A stretch of 64,000 nt of DNA from Klebsormidium nitens (lineage: Eukaryota; Streptophyta; Klebsormidiophyceae; Klebsormidiales; Klebsormidiaceae), in assembly GCA_000708835.1 (NCBI GenBank), contig DF236973.1:170699-234698 (forward strand). Reading direction: 5' to 3'. Numbering within the stretch: the first letter of the stretch is position 1; each line of letters starts with the position of its first letter. The notes beneath the pieces were generated by a model. The model had not been told where the DNA came from. It ran no database searches and saw only the letters and a program-made list of their open reading frames with translations. A program made the translations under genes and the position numbers. Shown one piece after another: positions 34,001 through 43,741 of the stretch.

Positions 34001-37000
34001 TATCCCTTTCGGCCTCGCAACACCCGCAGATCGTCGTTTCGGCCAAGTTCAGGACGTAGGTGGCTGTTCATCCTCGAGCAACACGATTGCAAACTTGCTC
34101 AACCAACCTTCGTCATTCGCACGACCTGCTTATCCTGCGTACACGGTCTAGATACGTCCGCGTAGCCTGGCATTGCGTACTGACTCTTGCCCATAGGCTA
34201 TGGACTTTTCCCCACAGATCGTATCCCCTTTTCGCAGTCCGACCCCGCGCATCCCGGCCACGTCGACAAGTTCGCCACGACTCTCCTTTTCGCCGTCTTC
34301 CTCGCTTGCATGTCCGCCAGAACCGTCGGGGCGTGTTTTCCGGCTATAGCTTATGGCTACTGCTCATACCCCATCGACTTCTAACAAATTCTTCTCGCCC
34401 CTCCGGCAGTCCGACCCCGCGCATCCTGGCCACGTCGACAAGTTCGCCACGACTCTCCTCTTCGCCGTCTTCCTCGCCTGCATGTCCGTTGGGACCGTTG
34501 CGGCGTGCTTCCTGCGCCCCGAAGCCAAGGGGGCACGTGATCTGGGAGCGGATGATCCCCCCGTGAGCATCCGGTCGAATCTACGGTCCACGATGGCCCT
34601 GCTGGGCGATCGACGGCTGCTGCTCCTCCTGGCGTTGATGGTGTACTCGGGGCTGCAGCAGGCGTTCATTTGGTGAGTTGCGGATGCGCTAATGCTTCGG
34701 GACGCGCAGGCTGTGATCATCGCTGGTTTTCTGTCTTCAGACATTTGAGGGATGTATTACATTTCTGCTGACCGAGCATGGCTTTGGATAGACCTTTTGT
34801 GGCGAGCATGAAGCGGTAGGGATTGCTGCCTGAGTCTCTTTGTTAACTCTTAGGATTTACCGATTACTAATCCAGTGCAAGTATGCTCCACGGTTTGCTT
34901 GACATCGAATCCGTGAGGCTGGACGGTCTCTCTCGGGACAGGCCTTGGTATTCCTTTAAAATTGCATTCCTCCGCTCCTCGAATGATCAGTGAGAGGTGG
35001 GTGAATGGCGGAAGCAGGGCAAGCCAAAATTTGCGCATGCTAAAAGTGCGCAGCGCGAGATTCCACATTACAGAGTGTTCTTCCAGTCGGTCAAGATCGT
35101 CGTACTCGTCGAACCTGTGTGGGAGAATGGTCAACACTTATTCGACGAGTTCGACAACCCTTACAATTCTTCAGTCGCATACTAAGCGGCCTTTCGTATC
35201 CTCTTCGTGTTGCCTTTGCATTGATTGCACTCAACCTCGGTCGGGCAGGTCCTATCCTTCCTCGCGCCACATTCCTTTGTGACGAAACAGGCCGTTGCTT
35301 TTCGTGTTAGTAAAAGCCCGCGCTCTTTCTGAGATCCAAGCAAGCGACTTGAGTCCTATCCTACCATATCTTCTGCTTGGGACGCTGATTGTTGATCGTG
35401 CCGCACGATTCTACAGGTCCGACTTCACGAAAGACGTTGTAACCCCGGCACTCGGGGTCTCCTGGGTCGGGGGCGTCATGGCCGTCTTCGGAGCGTCAGA
35501 TGCGCTGGTGACAGCATCTTTGCGCATCTCTTGGAACTGGGATTCTTCTTTTGCGGACACACAGTTTTATTAGCGTGGGAGAGTTGAGATGGAGTCTGGA
35601 AAGTTGGGGGTGGTTACAGTTTGGAGCACGAAAGTTGGATTACTAGGATTTAGAATTCTTGCTGCAGCCCCATGTATCTTGAGCTGATCTGTCGAGAAGC
35701 GTCGTCTGCGTTGTCTCTTTGGCTCGTCTTTCCTCAGAGTAAGACCTTTTCTCTCCGTGTGAGCCCGGTTCTTGAGCATCCCTGGCCGCGTCAACAATTT
35801 TTCTCTTGACTTGCACTTCCTTTTTGGTAGAACTAGGTGGTGTCTGCTTGGCTTGCCGCGTCTGCTGTTCATCAGTGACGCTTTGCCCGCTCGCACCCTT
35901 CTTCACAGCGTCTTCGTAAGAGTTGCTCGGGACGCTCGTTCTGAGCACGCAGGCTTCGATATCCATAATCTAGACATCACAGCTTATTACACCTCTCCGC
36001 TGGGCTGGGTTCGCCCAAAAGGAATGGGCCTCTACGTCGTCAATTTCGCCGCTCTATTTCAGGAGCTTCTAGAATTCTAAGTTCTCTAAGTTTTCGTCCT
36101 CTCGCAGGCCTCCTATTTCGCCGGTAAGCTCTCCTCCGGCATGCACTCCATCACGTTTCTCGTGTCAGGGGGTGCCGCGGCGCAGCTCCTCGTGCTCATC
36201 GCGCTGCTCGTCAAGTCCAGGTGAGCGCTTCCCGCCGCCTCTAGTTGCAGCTTGGCATGTCGCTTCCTACCCCCGAAACGCTGCGGGATCTTTCGCGGCA
36301 GCTCGTAGACCCCGTTAGAAAAGCGAGGTGTTTCCAAGTTAGTACGATTTGTTGTTTGGAAGAGGGAGAAGTCCCAGTGCTGCGATTCAGAATGTCGCCC
36401 AAAATTTTCTCGAAAAGTAAAGCTCATGTTGCCTCAGAGCATCATGTTGAGTGAGACCACCGGTCCTTTTCTTTTGCTTACGAAAACGCGTTTTACCTTC
36501 TCTTCTACACCCTTGGATACTATTGCGAATGGCAATCACTCTCAACGGGAAGAACCGTCTAAATCTGCGGAAAGCAGATTATCGTCGCCTGGTTTGGCGG
36601 ATGAACCTCGTAGCCTTTAGCATTTACCATTCGGGCCTGCCGAAATGTTTCAAGGTTCCTTGATTGATTACTTCGCAACGGAAACAACAAAGTGGACTTG
36701 CTCATACGCTTACTTGTTTTCCTCCCAGCTTTGGATCGTCAAGTACGGACTACGCTTCGTTATTCACGGCGGCTTTCCTGTGGGGTTTGGGGGACGCCGT
36801 CTTCAACACGCAGATCAGCGCAATCCTAGGGATCTGCTTTCCGGATGACACGGTGAGAATTCATGACATTCCTCTTATGATCCCATCTGAAATTACTTGT
36901 GAGTGGAGAAAGTGACCTTTTGTGCACACTTTTCCGAATGCGTCTTAGCTCAGCTTTCATTTGCAAACGGACTGCTGCGCCCACATAATCTGCTGGCAGC

Positions 37001-37557
37001 TGCGATTCATGAAGTGATGCATTGGATGGGACGACTGAGCGCCTACGATTCCGAAGTTGGTTGGCTCGCTGTGACCTCTTTCGGAACCGAACCCCATTTT
37101 CCGGCTCTTCAACCACGACATTGTGGAGTCTCGAGCAGACCTCTCCGTGCTCACTATGCGAACCCGAATGGCCGAGTGAGCTCTTTTCAGAGTGAATTTT
37201 GGCTTGCGCCCATTCGCAGTCACGAAGACTGTGCATTCTATCCGAACCAGGTTGCTGTTTCACTTTTCCTTTCTCCAAAGACCACTTTGACTGCACACCA
37301 ATCCCCCACCGTGGCGATGACACGTGGTCGATGGTTTTCAACTGATGTTCTTATAATCGTTCTTCGAGCAGGCATCCGGTTTTGCGCAGTGGAAGATCTG
37401 GCAGAGTGCTGCTACGTCAGCCGCATGTTTTGCGACGCCATATCTTGGCATTGGAACAAAGCTGTGCATATTAGCAGGTGTGTTAACAGTAGGTATGGGA
37501 GGGTTTTTGCTAGTCACTTTGTCAACGAGAAGACTTGCAGTACCCAAAGAGAGGTAA
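31020..37557 (+). CDS. UNC93-like multi-pass membrane protein (major facilitator superfamily fold)
   Basis: UNC93/MFSD11-type membrane protein, about 470 aa, predicted 11-12 helices; plant relatives affect potassium homeostasis and hormone responses. Exons: 31020-31268, 32143-32306, 32679-32742, 33142-33255, 33762-33806, 34410-34672, 35417-35507, 36108-36220, 36729-36852, 37372-37557, all in phase. After an acidic N-tail (about 60 residues) come family blocks: LLVFSAFGATQNLESSLN, LGPISMGVLYCFLTVCSFL, AYLGFTASILWVAEGTYLT, GEFNGVFWAVFASNQVVGNL, LMVYSGLQQAFIW, TPALGVSWVGGVMAVFGASD, WGLGDAVFNTQI, GFAQWKIWQSAATS. The start at 31020 (GCCATGG) is preferred to an in-frame ATG at 30987 with poor context. 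Exons 2 and 6 have partial acceptor-side copies upstream, and intron 1 holds a 62-bp palindrome. Confidence 0.92.
31439..31500. repeat. 62-bp perfect palindrome in UNC93 intron 1
   Basis: Arms of 30 bases (31439-31468 and 31471-31500) are exact reverse complements with only two bases (AC) between them. The arm contains GAGAGGGTGCAAAGCAACG. Single-stranded, it would form a hairpin with almost no loop. Confidence 0.97.
32058..32151 (+). repeat. Acceptor-side exon echo, UNC93 exon 2
   Basis: The 23-base string beginning CTTCTTCTCCTCAG and running into GACCAAGGC occurs at 32058-32080 and again, exactly, at 32129-32151, where it is the real exon 2 acceptor. Offset is 71 bp. Similarity extends about 15 bases further upstream in the intron. 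After the ninth exonic base the first copy diverges. Confidence 0.92.
34238..34341 (+). repeat. Acceptor-side exon echo, UNC93 exon 6
   Basis: A CGCAG acceptor at 34233-34237 is followed by about 104 bases that match the start of exon 6 (34410 on), offset 172 bp. The reading frame is the same. In the first 25 codons the two copies differ at three sites, all third positions and all synonymous (CCC/CCT, CTT/CTC, GCT/GCC); beyond that the copies diverge and the echo runs into a stop at 34382. Confidence 0.93.
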
Positions 37558-38779
37558 TTAACGTTAGGTAACTGGTTGATCAAGTACGCATGCGTTGCAC
37601 GGAACTTAATTAGAGGTTGCTAAAAAGAAATGCAGCAAGTGCGGCATGCATGAATGAGCGTCTGCTTCTTTGAATGCCTCCATCTTGGACGGTGTGCATG
37701 CTTTGCAACACAGGTCGACCTCAATTACGCCCTCCCTCAATGCGAGCATGTTTAACTTGCGATAGATTAGATTATACAAGAATCGACTGGGCCCGGGCCT
37801 GACAGTTGTGCAAGTGACTCCGGAAGGGTTTTCCATGTGCCTCCTGACGTATGACACAGTAGCATCTGTCGATTTGGCAGCGCGGGATGCTGGAACGCTT
37901 GTCAACCTTGTGATGGAAACATAAGCATTCGCTTTTTTACCGGAGGACGGTTGTGCGTTAAGGGTGAATCGCGCGCGCGAGCAAGTACGTGGGCCGATCG
38001 AGCTTCATGCAGAGTCAAGTCATGGGTCACGTCCGACGGTTTCTCCAGGACTTTGATTGACTTTTCCGCTGTATGTCCGCTCATGTTTCTATCTGACAAA
38101 AGGTTCCTCGAGATCGTCAGGACCGCGTCGTTCGATTTTCCTTACTTTCACGGTCGGGCTTATCTGAGCCACTCAGCCCTCCTGTGACTGTGTGAGCCCC
38201 TCAGAGCTTAGCCTTCGTTTTGCGGCAACCCGCGCCAAAATCCGCCTGCCAGGCATGCGCTTGATCAGTGAGTAGCGCCGTTCATTGCTACATGCATGAG
38301 CCCTCGCGGCTTATAAAAGCTGAGCCGGGGCGCCACTTCTTTCGTCAAGTTGACAAGAGTTGGGAGTCTGCTCGCTAGCTTCACCAACCAAAAGTCCACA
38401 GCAAAGTATGCCCTAGCTTTAGATAAGTTCCTTGCCACCAACGGTTTGAGATGCTACAGTAGCAATAGTTTCCAGATTGTTGCTTTTTTTGTTCCTGTGC
38501 AGGACGGCAAAGGTGGCCCGGCCGTGTTGGTTGAGTTCTTGGAGGCGCTCGCCGTCCCCGACTTCCCTTGACAAAGCCTTTCAGAAGATCGAAGCAAGTC
38601 AAGAGCCGTTCGGGAGGTCTCCACCGCTCAGTTGGTTCGTCCACCACACGGGCCAGCGCCTCAAAGGTCCTCGCAAGAGTTCCCCTATATCGGTCCAAAG
38701 TTTCTCAAACCAAGCAGAGGAGTTTCAGAATTCTGGAAAAGGCAAAGCTCAGACACCTCGTTAAACAAGTGGCTCATAA
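37558..38779. other. Intergenic; promoter of SPARK-like gene A
   Basis: No exon supported. TATAAAA at 38312-38318 and a weaker CCCTATATCGG at 38683 lie about 460 and 95 bp before the start codon of the next gene. The second position corresponds to the TATATAAG box of the paralog, so it may be the ancestral promoter. Confidence 0.4.
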
Positions 38780-41700
38780 ATGGCGGCATCGCAAAGGTTT
38801 TGCTTTTACCTGGCTCTCCTGGCAGTCAGCTTCTCAGCCCGGTCCACGGCTTCCCGTGTGCTCCAGCAGGCGCCACCTCTGCCCATCCCCATGGCTCCGC
38901 CGTCGCCCGGGCTGCCTCCAGGTCAGTTGTCTTCGCGAGGAAGGATCTTAGAAACGATCCCTTTGTTTCCATGCCACTTTGTCCCCAACTTGAATTGTTC
39001 GACGTTGAAGGACATGCACATAGGTTGTTTTAAACGTCCGAACTTGTGTCCTCACGATGAACCCAGTGGCATTGATCGGTTCAGACGCAAGGAACAGAGC
39101 TCCCCTAAGATACCACATTTGAGACTTTCAGGGTTTCAGAGAAGGACTACGAGACTTCACCGCGCAGCCGTCCCAGATTTGACGTTGAGGAGGTCACAAG
39201 AAAAGTCGCAGATCGGGCTTTCATTAACAGCAGTAACGTAGTCGATGTTTCCCGCTTCATACAGTTCCTTTGAGATAGCCGGCCCACGATTGGCGAGCAT
39301 AAAATCGACACAATTACTCATGAGAGACTCAAGATTTCTTATCTTACAGACCACTTATCAAAGCAGACCCTTATCCGTTTAGACGGAGCAGGCAGAATCT
39401 TATCAGCCTTAGGACTCCGTTCTTTTGAAACGCTGCAGTTCCCTCGAGTGCTGTATTCCAAAGCCGCAGGTTTTCTTCCATCAAGCTCGCTGCCTTTGGA
39501 CCCATCCTGCTCACAGCTTTTTCTTCTGCCCACAACTCTCTCTCCGTCGAATGAATGAAACATGAAAGGAAACTCATCTTTGATCGCAGTTGGGGCAGCC
39601 CCCGGGCAGTGCGCCGGCGTCACATTCGCCCCGAGCACACTGGGACCGGTCGCCGCCAATTGTACCGGTCCGCAGCTGTCCCAGCTCGCATGCTGCAGCG
39701 CCATCAGTGGTTTGTGGGAGATGGCCGGGATTGCGTCACCCCAGGCAGCCCAGGTGGGGATTTCCGGTGGAGCATCTGAAGACCAATTCAGGCCTTTTCA
39801 TTCATTCTGCACGATTTGCTCCATCTGAATTGCTGTCGGACGAAAGCACGGCGGGTAAAAAGGGGATGGGACCTAAGCAAGGGTTTTTAGGTCCAAGTGA
39901 AAGAAATGTGTTGCATCGAAGAGCACGGATCTGCAAGTTCGGTTGTCAATTCAGCAATTTAGCAACGGCCATTTTACCCGCAATCTGAAGACCGTGAAGG
40001 ATCGGTGGGTGCGGCAAGGCGCCAGTAGCAAGACATTGTCATGCAGCTTCGTTTCAAGACTTCCATCAACCTTTTACCCTTTCTGCGCGTCGCCATCTCT
40101 GAGACCATCATAGGGCCACGATTGAAGCATCCGAGCTTTGAATTCGTAAGACTATGTCGAAGCTGACGTCACGGGTGCCCTGGCCCCTCCACAGACGCTG
40201 GGCACTGCCACCATCGACTTCAACACGGAGCAGGCGTGCCTCGCCGTAACGCAGCAGGCGCTCGCGCCCCTGGGCGTTACCATCGACCTTCGCCAGCTGT
40301 GCGCGGTAAGCATTAAAAGCTGTAGGTCGGTGCATACTAAGGCATAGAGTCTCTCGTGGACTTTACTCGTCGAGCTACGGTTTTGGAAATGAATTGATGC
40401 ACACGATCTTGACGAGCTTTGTGACGAGAAGCTGATCGCACTTGTGTGAAGTGGTGCGCACCCATACAGAAGAACTTACAAACATCCGTGAAACTGAATA
40501 TCAGGCTTCCATTGCATGCGCAGACTTTTCGAGCTTCTTGAATCCGCAATCAACTCCTTTGTGGATAATTCTGGTTTTTCCAGATTTCCAGTTCAGAATC
40601 AACTTCCTTAGTACTCTGAGCTTCGCAGATCGGGAGTCTGAACTCGAAACTTGGGCTTTACCGCTAATCTCGTCGTTTCCATATCCACACGAGCCCAATG
40701 CATTCAATTTCTTGGTTGCTGAGGGGGACCTCCTCCTTGACTGTTCAATACGGAGACGGGAGTCCGTCGTAAGAGTTCTGCCGTTAAAGTCTCTCATGCA
40801 AGCCATTCCTCCTTATGCGTCTACGATGCAAACGTTCCTGAACCATTATTGGCTACGTCCGGCTGTATCATCTCAAGATTTGCGTACATCGTTGTGTCGT
40901 TCAGTTGAACTGGCTCGTTGCCAAGACCGCAAGCAGAGGTGCCGTGCGTCGTATCAAGCCACAGTGCAAGCCAGCGCCAAATAGAGTCATGCGCCCAATA
41001 TGGAACGCATCCCGCAATCGAACCAGAAAGCAGAAGCTGCGCCGTTGCAGTCTCGGCGTTTTTCGAACGCAGGCATCGTTTCCAAACAGCGAAGTGAGAT
41101 ATTCTGAAAGACTGAATCTTGCAACTCATTCTGCAGGGCCCTCTGAGCGTGGCGATCACGCCCGGCAACACGTGTCCCAGCAAAGACAATAATAAGGGGG
41201 TCCTGAGACGGAGAAAATGGTATGATAGATTGTACCGGCACAAACCTTTACGATATTTCGCAGGGCCCTCTGGGCGTATTAATCACGCCCGGGAACACGT
41301 GCCCCAGCAAAGACCTGCCGCCGGCCGCCGCTCAGAACGTCATGAGCGCATGCGCCAACGTGCCCACGTAAGCAAAACTCAACTCGCGGGAATGTGTTTT
41401 CGGAATTTCTTACAATCAAGGGGGCTACGAGACCTCCGTTCTACTGCCGTTTGGGACGTGATGTTCAGGGCACTGCGGCATCGTGCTGAAATGCTCGTTC
41501 TGAGTTGGCTCTTAGCTTCACTTCGATCTCTTCAAACGAGATGGGATCTCCAATTTGGTGTTGACCGCTGATTGGTTCTCGTCTCGCTCTATAACTGAAC
41601 TACCGCCAGTATACGCAGGAAGTTTGCCATGCACTTTAAAGGGACCTTGAAACATCACTCTCGGCTGAAAGCGGTGAAGTCCTTGTCAGAAGAAAGCATC

Positions 41701-42127
41701 TAATACTCTTCTGATGGACGCCCACTAACGTACTTTGCAAGGAGGCCCGCGAATGTCAGGCCGAACTCGATGAGAGCATTGCGTAAGAGTCGGAAAGTAG
41801 TCGAGCCCCTCGGTCACTGATAAGACGGAACGCTTCCAGTTTTGGTTTTTGCAAATGAACCGAAGCACAATGCCCGTCTCCAAGTTTAGGCCCGACGCCG
41901 TGTGCGGTCCCTGCTTCACCGCCCTGACCAGCACGATCGCGGGTCTCCTCACCCCCGCGCCCGGGGCCGCGCCACCGGCGATCGCGGCCGCGGCGACCGC
42001 GCGGGACTGCGCCACTGTCGCGCTCGCGCGTTTGCTCGCGCAGAATCCCGGCTTCTACCGCGTGGGCGCGCTTCTGAACCAGGCGTTCAACGGGACGGGG
42101 TGCCCGGCCGCGTCGGTGAGAAACTAG
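38780..42127 (+). CDS. Secreted cysteine-rich SPARK-like domain protein, copy A
   Basis: Exons 38780-38921, 39590-39753, 40195-40305, 41264-41367 and 41890-42127, phases 1-0-0-2, give 252 aa. A signal peptide (MAASQRFCFYLALLAVSFSA) leads into a short proline-rich linker. About eleven cysteines follow in the order C..NC..CC..AC..C..C..AC..C.PC..C..GC, with CACNV-like, VCGPCFTAL and TARDCATVAL blocks. This spacing resembles the extracellular SPARK domain of plant receptor kinases and GPI-anchored proteins; assignment is by pattern only. The frame stops at 42125, but the last coding bases TCG|GTGAGAAAC look like a splice donor, and the same GTGAG stands at the same place in copy B, so a further C-terminal exon (linker, anchor or helix) is possible. 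Exon 4 has an acceptor-side partial copy 127 bp upstream. Confidence 0.62.
41137..41187 (+). repeat. Acceptor-side exon echo, SPARK-A exon 4
   Basis: CTGCAG at 41131 is followed by 17 codons matching the first 17 of exon 4 (41264 on), ending in CCCAGCAAAGAC, then unrelated sequence. Five codons differ, three synonymously; the TPGNTCPSKD core is unchanged. Offset is 127 bp. Confidence 0.93.
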
Positions 42128-43064
42128 GAGTGGGGCTTCTTGGGTGGAAAAGCGAGAATTTCAGAAACGGCGGGATTGGTTGCGCGAACTTCACCAAAAT
42201 GGCTGGAAAACGAAGAGGTTCGATGTGTATCAAGGAAGGTTAGGGCTATGAAACAATAACAAAAGTACCTTGTATCATGGGTATTGGTCACACCCGGCCG
42301 TCCGCCCGTAGATTGTGCCGACTACGTGAGCAGATCAATCAACAAGGTGAAAGCATCGGACGGCTCAGGTTGACCAGTGCCTGTTTGTCAGACAGAGTCG
42401 AGTCCATTTGCAAGATGTGTGCACGTGGAAAGCTTGGAAGGCCCTTTGGTATCGTGACTGTTGGAAGCATTGGAGATCGCAAACTTTATGTTGTCGGGGT
42501 CACCTGTCTTACCAGCCGAAGAAGGAAGGCACCCGTTTTGAGCGTGTGCCTTTGCTTCGTGATTCAAAAAGCAGCTTGCTTTTCTAACAACCGACAGATC
42601 AAGAGTTTGAGCATTACGCCCTTAAAATTAAAAATTGGAGTGTCGAGCACCAAGAAAAGGGCGAATATCCATTCTTCTCCGGTTGCAGGTCTCAGGCTCG
42701 ATGGCGAATCCTATTCCAGGACCGTAGCTTGGTATGGCTCCGCTCGAAATAGGCTGCGAGAGACTTCAACCGGTCGTCACGCCGACGTCACCGTTTCTGG
42801 TGCCGCCTTCGCTTGCCAGAAGTACAGTTTCTTTAGCAATCTCCTGCTACCCTGGAGACGCCTTGAATATAACACGTGTACAAGCGAGCCTCGTACCATC
42901 AATACTAGCTTGCCGGAAGCAAAAACAACTTTGGAACCCTAGTGTACAAACGTAGTACGACGCTTTTGTGACCTTTTCCGAGGTAGGAGACGCTAGGCGG
43001 GCTAATTCAAGGAGCATCTTGTTTGATGAATTCCCGGATGTGGAAAAACCATGGGAAGAAACGG

Positions 43065-43222
43065 TTTGTGGGCCAACAGTGTATCTTCATTGGATATGAC
43101 TCATTCTGACTGGTCCACTTTGTGGGCCAAGAATGTTCAACCATCGGAGCACCAGTTTGTGGGCCAATATTCTGTGTACATTCATTGCGTTTTACGCATC
43201 GTGTCTTCGTTTTTTGGGCCGA
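43065..43222 (+). repeat. Degenerate TTTGTGGGCCAA repeat
   Basis: TTTGTGGGCCAA occurs exactly at 43065, 43119 and 43156, with a diverged TTTTTTGGGCCGAC at 43209. The first and last are both followed by a CATTGGATNTGACT-type string, indicating an old larger duplication. Confidence 0.75.
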
Positions 43223-43610
43223 CGATCGATGTCTATACATTGGATTTGACTATCTGGACGCTTCAGGCCAAGCGGCGACTGCATAAGCCTATGCAACTGA
43301 TCTTAGCTGAGCCGCCCACCGCCCCTTGTGGCATTGTATGCATCGTTTTACTATGATGGGTTTCACGAAACCGTATCTCTTGCGACAGAGAGTCTTGTCG
43401 CCCCGAACGCTGCCAGAGGCTAGCTAAGCATACCGCGCGCCGTTATCGCTTCCCACCGTTGTTCAAAGTTGCCCAGGAGATCAGGTGGCCGGATCAAGTA
43501 CGACTTTATCGACTAAGATTTCACTAGACCTGTTAATCGTCTTCCGATCAGCTTCTCAAGAACAGCAAGTGACAAGTCGATTGAGAAAGCTTCACCGCTT
43601 AAGTCCCTCC

Positions 43611-43618
43611 TATATAAG
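43611..43618 (+). promoter_or_regulatory. TATA box of SPARK-like gene B
   Basis: TATATAAG, 124 bp before the start codon at 43742, a normal distance once a leader of about 95 bases is allowed. Preceded by GCAAGTGACAAG...CACCGCTT, which has a similar counterpart upstream of copy A. Confidence 0.5.
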
Positions 43619-43741
43619 CCAGTGCTCCAACAATCCTCCCCAGAGTACCTTTCCTTCGAAGCGGCACTCAAAGCCAAGTTGAGAAACTGCGCCGCAACAC
43701 CCTAAGCAAAGATTTCTACGATTGTTTTCGAGCAGCCCCCA

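Larger units (their letters stand above)
42128..43741. other. Spacer between the SPARK-like paralogs
   Basis: May contain a terminal exon of copy A: TCTCCGGTTGCAG|GTCTCA at about 42678 resembles TCTCCGTTGCAG|TCTCA downstream of copy B (47500). A long open frame (42277-42942) covers part of it but its product looks like no known protein. The right end is the promoter of copy B. Confidence 0.35.

Noticed and set aside
33414-34151. 245-codon open frame on the plus strand
   Set aside because: It overlaps UNC93 exon 5 in frame for only 15 codons and otherwise covers flanking introns.
42277-42942. 221-codon open frame between the SPARK-like genes
   Set aside because: It has an ATG and length in its favour, but no domain, no codon bias and no paralogous match downstream of copy B. 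Chance is the simpler reading; transcript data could overturn this.
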